This document shows, in pieces, positions 27,701 through 40,150 of a DNA stretch of 64,000 nucleotides. Under the pieces are notes generated by a model that was not told the DNA's origin, searched no databases, and saw only the letters and a program-made list of their open reading frames with translations. How positions within the stretch are numbered: position 1 is the stretch's first letter; each line of letters opens with the position of its first letter. A program made the translations under genes and the position numbers. Origin of the DNA: Umbelopsis isabellina (Eukaryota; Mucoromycota; Umbelopsidomycetes; Umbelopsidales; Umbelopsidaceae); assembly GCA_016758905.1 (NCBI GenBank), contig JAEPQZ010000009.1, positions 1,115,625 through 1,179,624 on the forward strand. Reading direction: 5' to 3'.

Positions 27701-28168
27701 CCATATCTATAAGAAGTGTGGAAAGCAATTAATGCTCGTATCTATTTCAGAGCTCAAAGTTCCAACTCTAACACTTACAAAGCTCATAGTAGTTCTTGGG
27801 CGTCAAGGCAGAAGTTCTCAGCTCTGAAAGCATAGTTGAACAGTGCTTAAGACCATCGGTAAGCTTATTGTTATCCTACATAGAGTCCGGCATTAGTAAT
27901 TTGCAAAAGCGCTGCCAAGCAAAGACCCATTTAAACTCTATGAAGCACGCTCAGCAAGATGAAAGATGCCGCCAAGACTGTATCAGCCGCACCACCATGC
28001 CATTTGCTCGACTCAATACTTCCTGGGGTTGCATTGTAGTAAGAGGCATAATATACATACCAAGCATTTCTTCATATGGTGAGCCTGAAGTTTCACAACA
28101 TTCAGCGCCTCGTCCAGTAGCTTAGCCTGGTCCTCGGCCGGAGCTGGACCATTCAGTGAGGGATTCAT
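24775..28168 (-). CDS. VPS35: retromer subunit Vps35
   Basis: Core alpha-solenoid of retromer, which returns cargo receptors from endosomes to the Golgi. I read complement(join(24775..25608,25680..25799,25872..26900,26962..27045,27115..27322,27400..27706,27779..27875,28061..28168)), 928 aa. The N-terminal [16 protein letters not shown] and [16 protein letters not shown] plus [14 protein letters not shown] are family hallmarks for binding Vps26, and the [14 protein letters not shown] block follows. An acidic, low-complexity insertion (plus coordinates about 26520-26690) interrupts the middle of the solenoid. Every intron has GTAAGT- or GTATGT-like donors. Confidence 0.95.
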
Positions 28169-28446
28169 TTTGACAGTAGGTTACAGATTCACCGAGTACC
28201 GATAAGAAAAGGTTGCTAAGCAGAAAGATAATGCTTGTACAAGGTGCTGCCGAGAGTTTCAAACTTCAGACCAGCTTGCGTCAAACTTCCCTCTCCGCAA
28301 AATCCATCCAGCCTCGCAATAACCACACACACCGCCAGATACTAAAGTCACGTGCTTAGTTCCTTTTTATGTATGATTCGAACGGCTTTCATTATTTATT
28401 GATTACTTGAAGTTATATATAGCGATAGAGGCAAAGTGATGGAATC

Positions 28447-29589
28447 CTATTCGTCCACTAAAAGAATAACCTTACCCACTGAGCGATGGGTTTCAATCAT
28501 TTCATGAGCCTTGGCCCCATCTTTGAGAGAGAAGACTTGCTCAGCGGGTATATGGGTTTTGACCTTGCCTACTTCGAAGAGGTTTGCAATTTCGGTCATA
28601 TCGTCTGGCGGTAGCATTCCAATTATTTCATACTTTCTAGAACCGAAAAGTTTTCTTGCTCCCACAGTGGCAACCATCTTGGCTATCTGACCATAGCCGA
28701 TCTTTTCAGAGCCATTATGTTCAACTGGTCCAGCCGCTGTGGTATAAACGCCGGCTGGCTTCAAAACAGGTGCAAGTAACTTCCAATAGCCATCACCACC
28801 AACAGCATCAAGTACGATGTCATATGTGTCCTTGTTTTCACTGGCAAATTTTGAAATGCTGTCCTTCACTGTGTAGTCGAGAATTTTATCGGCACCAAGA
28901 CTTCTGACGAGCTCGGCATTTCTGCCGCTGCAAATGGCAACCACATAGGCTCCCAAAGCTTTAGCCATCTGCACTCCATAGGTACCAACACCACCCGAAG
29001 CTCCAATGACAATCACTTTGGGGGAGGTTAAAGATTTCAATTTTCCTTGAACAACTAATCCTCTCCAGACCGTGTTAACAGGGACACCAGCTCCGCCAAC
29101 GTCTCTATGCGTTACATTTGCCGGTTTTTTGGCCATAGCAGTTTCTGCGATTGGGACTCGAATATATCTAGTCGAACATAAGCATTTGTCAATAAGCTAT
29201 TTTCAGAAACGTTTTAGATGTGCATTGACCACTTACTCGGCATATGAACCTCCTCCGCCGAAACCGAGAGCGTTCGGCAGCATACCAAAAACATCGTCTC
29301 CGATATTGTACTTTGTCACTTTATCACCTTTACTGACTACCGTGCCACTGAAGTCTCTACCGACGATGCATGGTGGTGTCGATTTGATGACTGCAGATAT
29401 GTTGCCTGACCGAATCTTAGCTTCTACTGGATTGACGCCAGCGACGTGAACTTTCACAATCATGTCGGTTGGCGCTGTAAGCTGAGGAGTTTTGGTCTCT
29501 ACGTACTGCAAGACCGAAGGGTCTCCGTAACGTGATACTTGCAATGCTCGCATTGTTGCTGGCAAATCGGGTTGAGGATCGGAAGCCAT
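28447..29589 (-). CDS. zinc-free MDR oxidoreductase, quinone-oxidoreductase-like
   Basis: I read complement(join(28447..29167,29237..29589)), 357 aa, one 69-nt intron (GTAAGT...TAG). The N-terminal GroES-like fold has VHVAGVNPVEAKIRSG and GRDFSGTVV. The NADPH-binding Rossmann segment reads VIGASGGVGTYGVQMAK, followed by GADKILDYT. The catalytic and structural zinc ligands of classical alcohol dehydrogenases are absent, as in quinone or enone reductases (zeta-crystallin, RTN4IP1 and Yim1 relatives). The substrate cannot be told. The second methionine in MRAL, 13 residues in, is an alternative start. Confidence 0.88.
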
Positions 29590-30233
29590 GTGTATCAGAA
29601 CTTGCTCAAAAGCGTTATGCTGAATATGTTTAAATCAAGCGCCGTCTTTTCTGGTTAAAAAAAACCTGAAATTTATATAGCAATTCCCACGATTTTGGAT
29701 GGATTTGGATGGAATAATGAGGAATATTGAAACAATTGATAACTAATGCATACTACTTCAGCGGCGACAAGCTGACGTGGATATGCTATACAGTGGAGAT
29801 CATCGTAAGCACCTTTTTACTAAAATGGGAGTTAAAAACTCGTAAAGATCTGGATTTCTGCACTGATTGGTCTATAATCAACATTAAATTGAGAAGTGCC
29901 AAAAGTTAAAGGCCAGTCGGCATATTACGTTGCCAGCACCAAGATGTTCTAAAGCTGCTTACAGTTATCATATCTTATTAATTCATCACCACTTCTTTCT
30001 GAAAGAGGCTAAATGAATCAAGGAATGCATATGCTGGCTTTTCATTTCATGACAGACTCATCAATTCTAAATTTCAGTTGAATGATAGTGAAAATCAATA
30101 ATTAAGTAAATCAATGATCCACTAGGATAAATGGTTGGCATAATAAACTACTATTTCCGCTATATTCGCAAATGAAATATACAAAGATAGGCAGAGATAG
30201 ACAGAATAATCTGAATAATGTAACACTACATGC
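29590..30233. other. intergenic region, no supported gene
   Basis: It holds the promoter of the MDR gene (minus) and the 3' region of the Nudix gene (minus). Short open frames show no family features. Confidence 0.45.
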
Positions 30234-31268
30234 TCACAATTTTCCTGTTCGTTTTAACGCATCAAGCAGTGCTAGACTTGACAACAACTTTGCGTCAGGT
30301 GATAGTTTCCAGGCATCCTCGAGCTTGACAACTTTGAGAGTAATAGCCTCTCCATGTTCTCGCAATCCAGTAAGCTTTCCTTCTAATTCATCGATCTCCT
30401 TGGTAGGCATGGATTTCGCGCAATAAAAGAGGCGCAAAAACTCATCTATCACATGGCGCCAACCGATTAGTTACTGATCCACTTCACTTATGTACTCTGA
30501 TAACTACATACCTGAGCCTCCAGCAGATGGATACACTCCTCGCCACTTGTCGCCATACGCTAACTCGGTCATATCAACCAGTTCATCATCCTTGATTTTC
30601 AAGCCTAAATAACACACAAAGTAAGCACAAAGGCATTGTGAAGATGATGCATATACTCTTATAAATCCTTCACCTGTCTCCTCCTCAATTTCTTGTGCTG
30701 CTGTACCGGAAAAATTGCCTGATCCGTCTAGCATACCTGCTGGTAACTCTGGAAGCTGTGCTGATGGCACTGGTATACGAGGCTGAAGCGCGAATAGCAC
30801 GCGATCACCTTTCTCTTTATCATCAGACGCTCTGAGCACAATCAGTACTGAGACAGCGCCTCCACGCTATATGCATTAAACATTTAGTTTCTTTAGTCAA
30901 AAAACAGCACGACAAAAATTGTATGGCGCCTTTACCATGAATACAATGCCTGGCACTTTTTTGCCACTCTCCGTCAATTCGACGTCAGCTTTAAACTTTA
31001 CGAATCCAGGCTTTCCGCCTTTAAAATAGTCGACATTCTGCACTTGAATGGAATTGATCTTGATGTCCTTGGAATGACTCAATTCTTTTTCGAATGTACT
31101 GCACCAGTCTTTGAAAGGCTGGAACTCAAAGACGGGCTTTATGTCAAGGTCTGAGCTTGCTGGCTGTACTGGGATACTCTTCCCGGCGATAGAAATATTA
31201 TAAGACATTTTAGATATTGTTCGAATAAATTGTTTGTTTGACCAACGTGCGAAAGGTTGAAGAAACAT
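30234..31268 (-). CDS. Nudix hydrolase, ADP-sugar diphosphatase-like
   Basis: I read complement(join(30234..30445,30512..30604,30674..30866,30936..31268)). From the ATG at 31268 it is 276 aa; from a second in-frame ATG at 31208 it is 256 aa. The Nudix box is G-MLDGS-G-NFSGTAA-QEIEEETGL, following PELPA. The usual Arg is Gln and the first Glu is Gly, but the metal-binding EIEEE core is kept. The LPAGMLD block resembles plant NUDT14-type nucleoside-diphosphosugar hydrolases. The extra 20 residues (MFLQPFARWSNKQF...) are basic with no acids and look like a mitochondrial presequence, so two isoforms are possible. Confidence 0.85.
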
Positions 31269-31594
31269 TATCCTTTTTAAATTTTCAATACCGAATAATG
31301 ATGAGATAATGTGTTGGAGAATACACGCCTTGCGCACCGGATAAAATTTTTAGCAACGCCCGTAAAATAGTTAACTATGAAATCATCTCAAAACCGAATG
31401 CTTGGAGCAGTAAAAGGCGACTAGTCCGAGTTTAATGGAGCCCACTTAATTTTACCATTTTAGCCGAGCTTAAGTTTCGAAGATGAAAATAAAGCAATGA
31501 TCGGCAGTCCCAATTGCTTGGGCCAAATTGGCACGTATGTCATTGCCGACTTTAACCAACCGTGGCTGTCTCCAAGGTAATCAGGTAACGACAC
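31269..31594. promoter_or_regulatory. divergent promoter of Nudix gene and YVC1
   Basis: 326 bases between divergent start codons, with no gene of its own. I see no clear TATA box on either strand. Confidence 0.4.
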
Positions 31595-34149
31595 ATGAGC
31601 GACGAAGCCACTTGCCTGCTCCCTGCAGATGGTTTACAAACCGACCGGCTGGTCCAAGACCTTATTGACGAGGTCAAAGTCACTGTCAACTCCAAGTTCG
31701 AGACGAGTATACCTCATTCAGCACTGCAACTGCCCGAAATAAACGTTACTGTCATTCTCCCGATAATAAAACACTGGGCGACCAGAAAAGACCCTGCAGC
31801 TGTATTCTGCTGGCTAAGTGCGAGATCGGATTTTCTTAAAGGTGTGTAGGACTGGTGTAGAAATTACTTTAGCCAGACAAATGATTCGATCCTTTTTGCA
31901 GAGTCTTATGGAGACCTTGGAAACACCAAAGTATTTCAGACGCGCGCAGATGTATGTGAGCTCGTAGCTATAAGGTACATTTTTCACTATGTAAATGTTT
32001 ACCGGATCGTGTTTTTGAACATTTCCATAGATTGCTCAAGGCGTATTCTCCAGATATGCTGATATTCGTCTTGACACACGACTTTGTCCCTACTCAAGTA
32101 TCAAAGAACTCGTCTAGCAATCTTCTGTCATTTGATCGGGGAAAGAATCACATAGAAACGTCATCCATGAATGCTTTGGAAGTTGCCATAGAAGGTTTTG
32201 CTAAGAACTTCGTATCAAGTCCGTTAGTTCAGCGGGTACTAGGTAAGAATGCGCATTTGGGTACAAATAGCCACTATGGAACTTCATAGTAAACCATCAA
32301 TATCACAGATGACATCTGGCGGGGCAATATTGTCTTCTTTGCTTCGGCAATTGGTAAGCTGGCTCATCATTATCACTCGTACTCATCTAAACTGGAGCCA
32401 ACTCACGCTCTCCTCCTTTCCTTCAGACCATCCTTCATCGAGAATTAAATGGGCATACACTCTGCCTTCACAAACTGTAGACAAACAGAAAGTTCCACTA
32501 CCCATCAAGGTAGCAACACTTAATGAAGCCGAGCCGCATATATTACGACTGTCTAGATTACGAGTTCCACGTTACAAAGCCTTTTTTGAGACCTTGACCT
32601 ACTGTTTCTTCGTTTTTTGCTACTCCATGATCCTCTATAATGATATATGCCAATTTTTAAGCGGCTGGGAGGTTTTGTTTGATATTTTTGTCATTGGATT
32701 GACCGTAAGTGCGCTAAATTATGCAAATGCACCAGAAAGCATCTCAATTAATTGGCCAAACCTTGTAGATCAATGAAATAACCCAATTTGCCAACGCGCC
32801 ATCGTACTATTTCCAAAATTTATGGAATGCTTTCGATGTCGGCATCTTTGCTATTTCATTTGCTTTTATTGGCCTGCGGTTGCAACACTTTGTGACTGGA
32901 ACTGATACCTGCAGTTTGGCTTATGATGTCCTTGCTATTAACGCCATGCTTTTATGGCCAAGACTTTTATCTTCTCTTGATAGCATGCCGTTCTTTGGCA
33001 CCTTCTTAATCATTATTCGAAGGATGCTGATTGATTCCACAATGTAAGAGGAAGGCTCTTAATTGCAATGGTTTGATCACGATGGTACTGACAATAAGAA
33101 CAAGATTCTTCACATTACTTGCAGTCTTCTTTCTGGGGTTCTTACAGGTAAGCACAGTTTAACGCTGCTGCTGGGAATAATTAAAACGAAAAATCTTATT
33201 CATGTAACGACAGACATTTTATGCACTTGGACGATCTACCTATGGTTGGGGTGAAATTGGAGAACTTATGCTCAGGATTATGTTGGGATCACAGTTCCTG
33301 GGCTTTGAAGCCGCAGCGAATTTTGGAATTTTCGGTCCGCCCGTCATGGTGAGCCTATGATCTTTTTATGAGACCTACAAGTGATATACACCAATCGCTG
33401 ACCTCTTTTTGCGAGAATAGTATCTCTACATTGCTATATCATCACTGATTCTTGTGACCATTTTGATTGCAATTTTCAACGAGAGTTTCTCAAGTATAAT
33501 TTCAAACGCTCATGAGGAATTTCTCTTTCTCATGTGTATCAAGACAGTCGAAGAGATCCAAAGCGATGAACTGTTCGAGTACATGCCGCCATTCAATCTC
33601 TTTCAAGTTATTGTACTGTTACCGCTTAAACAATTGATTCCGGCAAAGATGTTTTTAAAGCTCAATCGAGCCATAATGTGCATTGTTTTCCTACCGTTTC
33701 TGCTACTGATTTATCTATGGGAAGTGTTCTCCTACCGTTTAAACAAGGATAACGCTCAGCAGCTTATGGTGCAAAGAACAGGGTCCATAAAACCAATGTA
33801 CCGAAGGACATTATTCCGCGCCAGGACAAGAAGTAGCACGGCTGTTCCCCGTATCTCTTTAGCTTCAGCAGTTCCGCCCAGAAAGATGCCCGAGGGACCA
33901 TCAACATCCATCAATATCGATGAGAATGCTGGCGGAAAATACGGATCAACTTCTCGAGTAGGGAAACAAAAGCAAGAAGGATCTTCCGCTACGTTGTTTG
34001 ATAGTCCAACCGAGGAATTTGATGCGATACCAACAAGCACCAGCCGTACTAATGATAAAGATGCCCAATTGGAAGAGATCAAGAAACGATGTGAGGCGTT
34101 GGAAGTTCAGGTGCAACAACTGTTGGCTATAGTAAAACAGATCAATTAG
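31595..34149 (+). CDS. YVC1: vacuolar TRP-type calcium channel Yvc1
   Basis: Releases calcium from the vacuole on osmotic or mechanical stimulus. I read join(31595..31841,31902..31974,32031..32242,32309..32353,32427..32704,32769..33043,33099..33147,33214..33348,33421..34149), 680 aa, close to the yeast protein. The cytosolic N-terminus is followed by LSRLRVPRYKAFFE leading into TM1, several hydrophobic segments and a pore region with ELMLRIMLGSQFLGFEAA. The basic Ser-rich tail ends in a heptad coiled coil (LEEIKKRCEALEVQVQQLL). The 55-nt intron at 33044 is placed by phase and by a TACTGAC branch point; it repairs a frame break in the middle of the channel domain. Confidence 0.88.
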
Positions 34150-35123
34150 TAATTGTAAATTAAGCTTTTGTATGACCAGGCACTTGTATATTAAATGGCA
34201 CTGTATAATTATACTTTCTAACAACCATCATGTTCGTCCTCTGTAAACTTTGAGAAAGCGTAGCGCGCTACCTAGTACCAACGCTTTCTCATTGGCTGAC
34301 TTTTACACGAGCAAATGCACGAACATGGCGATTTCTCAAAGCTGAACAGTGTGGTAAATACAGTCACGCTTAAACCAGCCTCATTGTGGTGTTGAGGATC
34401 TACCATGCGTCTTAGGACAACAGCAAATAGCTGTTCTCGCTGAGCCATGCTAGCCGTGGTCTGGCGGCGATCACATAACACGATGTTGAAGCTAAAAAGC
34501 AAAATGGAAAGACCAGCATATATGAAATTTGCGTTTAGTATTTATATATCGCAACGTTGCGCTCGGAAGATATACACTTTGTTCACAATATAAGTGCTAG
34601 ACTAATAGAAGAACACCAACAAGGGGGTAACTTGCCGAAAAATCTTTCGAGCACATGGTAGCACGAAGCGGACTGCCCATGCGGTTCCGCGAGATTTATT
34701 TTCTTAATTTCAATAGTATCAACGGATCTGAAATCAGGAAACCGAGACTCTGAAGTCATCCTGTGATAAGGAGTCATCCGTATACATAATCATACCGGCG
34801 GAGCAATTGTATTGTCTTTGAGCAAGAGCACAATGATGAATTTGACAGCCGCACCTACATTTTGAATCTAGAGACTGTGAGAGAGACACAAATAGCACAG
34901 TGATATAGACCTGCACTTCCCATTGCGGGGATGCATTATATGACAACAGCATCATATATTAGTATATTTTCATGTGGATATCTATGCACAAAGTGATAGG
35001 TTCCATTTGAAGAAAGATCAAAATGCAAAATTGTACCACATGAAATCCTTATGGTACACCTCAGTGTGGCGGCGATCACTGTATCTCCTTTTCTTCTCGC
35101 TTGCTTTCCTTGATCTCGAGTAA
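34150..35123. other. intergenic region, no supported gene
   Basis: On the minus strand a TATATAAATA-like box near 34538-34547 precedes a 58-codon frame (34272-34445) whose product has no family features. Another minus frame at 34734-34955 is Cys-containing but lacks support. I call no gene. Confidence 0.4.
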
Positions 35124-38100
35124 ATGCTGCAGGACCAGCTGCCTACAACCGATCACTACTCTGGGAATCTCGCTTCACCCTGGACAAGCACAATGGCCAA
35201 GTTGTATGAAGCTCACCCAAATACCTCGAGCGAATGGGATCTTTCGAAATCAGGGTACAAAATGACAAACTACATATGCCTCGCACTCGCTGTGTAATCG
35301 GTTTTGTGCTAACAAGAGTCTTTTATTTTTTTGACAGTGGTGAGTCTAATAGTCAACCGCAGGAAGACATCAATTTGTCTCGCGAGCTGCCACAAGAGAC
35401 TGCTAAACCGGCACCGCGTCGGAATAAACATAGTAGCAGCAAAAATGAAGGGAGACAGGAATTCGCCACTTTAGCAATTGTTTTTGGCCGTGAAGAATAC
35501 ACAGAACCAAAACCTTTGTGGGAGCGTGCGGACGAACAACAGGGCCATGTTGAAATCAAAGCTAGAAGTATCATCAGCACGTCTTACCATACCCCTTCGT
35601 CTGATGCTCAGTCTATTTCACAAATATTCAGTTCTTCCTTTGCCGATATATCAGAAGACTTCAGCCAACGGCCAGCCTTTCTCCGAACAGAAAGTGACAC
35701 TGCTGTGCCTACATTTTCACTGCCTCAGATTCCTATGGTCGCCAGTTTCCCAGAATACGAGGCCGAAAGTAAATATACTAGCCGTATTGAATCAAATAAT
35801 TCGTCAATACGATCGATATCGGACAGTTCCCCAATGTCCCAGTCATCACCACATGTTTATGCGCGAGCCAATGAGAATTATTTTTCTGATGACTACGATG
35901 TAGCACCTCCACTTCTGTTCCTAGACTATCCACCGGCAATCTTTGATGCTCTAGTTTCAGACGCGGATGAACGAATCATTGTTTGGGGGCCGGACCCAAA
36001 TAAAGCAGAACAGCCCCAGCCGACCACCACAGTCAGTGCACCAGTCACTTCACCGCCAAAAGTGCAAGGTTTCTCTTCCAATGTCACCTCGCCTGTACAA
36101 CTCCAGCCGCCACCTCGCAGCCTTCGTAGAAAAATTAGCCAGTCATTATCAGCAAATGTCCTACGTACATCACTCCAAACAGCAAGACGATCCCCTTCCA
36201 TGTTATTCCAACGCAAGGGTTCTATGTCTTCAGATCGAGATGTCAGTCTACATTCTATTGACTCTATGGAATCCAGTCATACAAATTCTAATAACAAGCA
36301 ATCCACCGACAACATGGTCATAGAAGCTGCCACAGTTGAGAAGCTAGTGGAGAAATTGACCAATACGTTGGATTATGGCTTTTTGACCGACTTTTTCTTG
36401 ACTTACCGAACGTTTATCTCCCCTCTTCAACTGTGTAAATTGCTTATACTTCGTTTTCGCTGGTCTCTGGTCAATGATGAAGAAGCCAGAAGAATAGTAC
36501 GAATAAGGTATGATCCCTCACATTATTATAGCCCCAACATCCATCGACTAATTTGTATTGCAGAACTTTTGTGGTGATTCGACACTGGCTGTTAAACTAC
36601 TTTGTCCATGATTTTACACCGTCTCGTCCTCTGCGATCCACTTTAATCACATTCATCAATCATCTTGCATTTCATCCACTTGTTCGACAGTCCGTACGCG
36701 ATCAAAGGATTGTGAAGGGTTTGAAAAAGGTCTTTAGACGATTGAAAATGGTGCATTATCGCAATTCCCATAGTGATCATGTCAAGATCATTTCTCCACC
36801 ACCTGCTACACCTGAGCAAGAGCAGATAGAAAAGCTCATTCGAGAGAAGTTTCTTCAAAACAACTCACGTCGAACTGCCATGCCAACCATGGGCAAGTTC
36901 AAACTGACGGGTGTGAAAATGGACGGTAACACCGCCATTACAGATGCAAACCTCGCCTCAGTGGTTGTTATTGGGAACCTTCATAGAAAAAATGGCAACT
37001 CAGGTCATATCGGTTCCCAAACCAACCAAGGTTTAGGAAAAAAGGTCATGCGCACTATGTCGATGAACGATATACGAAGTAGCTTTTTACAGACTTCTGT
37101 TCGCCGTTCAACAATTCACCAAGAAGAAAATAATCCTAGATTTGTCTCTGTGAAAGCATTACAAATGCAAAGGCGAGCTGAAATTGAACAGCAACAAACT
37201 GAAGCTGAGAGAGACTATGAACGGCAACGGAGGATTGAAGGCAGACCACTGAGCATCGCGTCTGATGACTCATTGGAGAGTGAGCTCAGCCCAGGCACCA
37301 CCGATGATGAACTTGATGTATCAAAAGATTACGATAGCATTGTGACTCTGGATAAGTCGCTTGAAGACGATGAACTGGAAGCTAGGCAAATGGAACTTCA
37401 GCGACGCAAAAGAGAAGAAGAAGAAGAAGTTCGGCGCAAAGAGTTTTACGACAAAGGCAAGCTTCCACCTCCACCATCTGAACAACCGACGCTACCAAAA
37501 TCGCTCGACATTTTTAACAGCCCAGCCCAGCCCCACACTATTCATGGCGACTGTATAGTCAAAGCACCCATTGCCAAAGAGAAAGATTCTGCTGCTAGCG
37601 TTGATGGCGCGATCATGCATACCAAGCGGGCGAATAAGAGACCAGGTCTGCCAGAGAATTTTTTGAATACTCGTCAGAATGACTTACAGCAAACATTGCA
37701 AGAGAGAGAGCTTAAACCTTCAGATTCACCGACGGAAGTCATTCAGAAAGATGCAGATTCGGAATTAATGAAGGATATTGTGCGCAACACAATGCCAAAT
37801 GGATTTTCGCGCAACCTTTCCCTCAAAGTAATTGAAAGGCGCAAAAGCGAAAGAGACCTTCGACAGACGTATCTTGTTGGTGCGAATCAATCTGACAATG
37901 TGGCAGTGCCAACTGTGCCGCAGTTAAACGACCAAATAAATGCGGTCAAACCAACAAGTGCCATGCCGGTTTCAGCTAGTGATAGCTCCCTTAACAACCT
38001 GTTAGAAGAACTTTCTGGTGCCAAAAATAACCACGATGATATGGAACACCATCTGCGCAGAACAGCCAGTGGAAGGTTTCTTAACATGATTGCTCAAGAG

Positions 38101-39983
38101 TTACGGAAAGAAGATGACGAAGACTGTGATTGTGAAGCTTGTATGGGCCTGAACAATGATCATAGACACTGTAAGCGATTCAGCAAATTACTTGCAACAG
38201 ATGTTGACAAGAGACATAGCCTGGAGCTTCGGCACCGTCGTGGCGCCAGTGTTGACCGGTTATCAGAGGTGACAAAAACCACAGCTAGTGCCTATGAAGC
38301 CGTCAACTTTCACGAAAACAGCATTGTTAGCGAGGATAACGAATGCGATGCCGATCACCAATCATCTGTTGCCAAAGCCTCGTCCATGCGAATGTCGTCT
38401 GAAGCAGCCGACACCATAGCCTCCCTGCCTTACGTGGAACGAAACTCCGTTCCTCAATTGAAAGACATCGATTTGGTTCGAATTAATACCAAGAAGTCCT
38501 ATGACTACATTCACAGCGCAAATAACACACCACCTTCGCGAGCTCCTCCCAATTCTCTGGAGCGTATTCCTAGTGTTGTGTCAGCCTTGCGCAAAGTCGA
38601 AATTGAAGAACACCCTTCAGATATCAACAGCCAAGTTGCGTCTCTGGCCATAGCGTCATCGTCCGCCGGCGGCCAAGATGCTCTTTCGGAACCTTTGGCA
38701 TCCCCTGATGATATAAAGAATCCAATGGAAGGTATAATACATCCAATAAACAGGTCGAAATACACTGATACTCCCTCCGAGGGTTTGCCTCAACATGATG
38801 AACGGAGAAACTCAAGCTTGGGTAGGTCCATGGAGTATGCAATACCGCGAACGATTCCAGAAGCAAAACGCTATAGCAGACGTTCATTTATCTTGTATGA
38901 GCGATCCGAAATCATTGCCCAGCAATTATGCTTGGTGGAGCGAGATGTTTTGCTTGCTGTTCAATGGGAGGAGCTCGTTCACTGCCGTTGGACAAAGATG
39001 ACTGTAAACACAGGAGAGAAAATGGATTTAGATGAAGATGCCGCCGACTTTCAGCCACCACGATTTAATACCCGATTACAACATGGAGTGCAGGATGTAA
39101 TTCAGCGCTTCAATTTTGTTTGCCAGTGGGTTGCTAGCGAGATTGTCCGAGCCCAGTCAGTGGATGAGCGCGTCAAAACTATTGAAAAGTTCATAAGAAT
39201 TGCCCAGGTGAGTCCACTGAATTGTGTTCGATAGCATCATCATACCATCAATACTGATCCATATGCTAGAAATGCCGATTGTATTCCAACTTCGCTACTC
39301 TTATGCAACTCCTATTGGGTTTGCAAGCCCCAGCAGTGACACGTCTGCACAAGACGTGGTCCAAGGTGCGAAATGCAGACCTTAAGATATTGGATGAATT
39401 GTCATCATTCACCTCACCGACAAAGAATTGGAAACATATGCGAGATAGTATGACAAAGGTCGCTGAAGAATATGGTATGTCATCGACTGACGTACAGATC
39501 GAAATGCCTGGCACGTCAACACTGAGAGGCTTCCCGCTTTCGACCAGAGGACGAGTGAAGATTCCATTTGGAGGCTGTATTCCATTTTTAGGTAAACATC
39601 CCCATAATGTAGCTACTACTGTTGCTTGACGGCAATACTAATACTGTTTCCACACGACAGGCATTTATCTATCTGATCTTGTATTCAACTCGGAACAGCC
39701 CGCATATATAGAAAGCAAATGGGATTCAGTCGATGCCAACCGCATTTATCGACAACTAACCCGACATAATGAGGAAGACGTCTCTGCGTTCTTGAAGCAG
39801 CCTCTGGTGAACTTTTCCAAACATCGTGTCACAGCTACCATCATCAAGCGCATATTAACGTTTCAAAATTTGGCTCGCCGGTATCCATTTGAACCTGATT
39901 TGGAGCTTTATACTCATTGTCGCGAACTTGATTGTTTATCCCCAGAAGTCATCAAGGCCATCAGCAACATACTTGAACCATAG
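35124..39983 (+). CDS. large Ras-family guanine nucleotide exchange factor
   Basis: I read join(35124..35254,35338..36507,36564..39207,39270..39591,39661..39983), 1529 aa. A RasGEF_N module begins near residue 370 (ATVEKLVEKLTNTLDYGFL, then FFLTYRTFISP and HWLLNYFVHDF) and spans intron 2. The catalytic RasGEF (Cdc25 homology) domain begins near residue 1200, with AQQLCLVERDVL, FNFVCQWVASEI, NFATLMQLLLGLQAPAV and PFLGIYLSDLVF. About 700 residues of charged, Ser-rich, presumably disordered chain separate them. It could serve Ras, Rap/Bud or an Lte1-like role; I cannot decide which. The first exon (43 codons) is placed by splice phase only. Confidence 0.88.
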
Positions 39984-40150
39984 ACCGAGAGATAAACCAC
40001 ACGTTGACCGGAGCTGACCTAAGCAATGTCAATGTATCTCTGTATATCCACAATCATGTTATGTCAAAACCTTATAGATATTATTCAATATTGAGAAAAA
40101 TAAAAAATTCTATCGCATGTTACAACACACTGAATCCAAAAATCTACATT

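Noticed and set aside
34272-34445. 58-codon minus-strand gene behind a TATA-like box
   Set aside because: No family features, no splice evidence and no signal peptide; the TATA-like sequence is common in AT-rich spacers.
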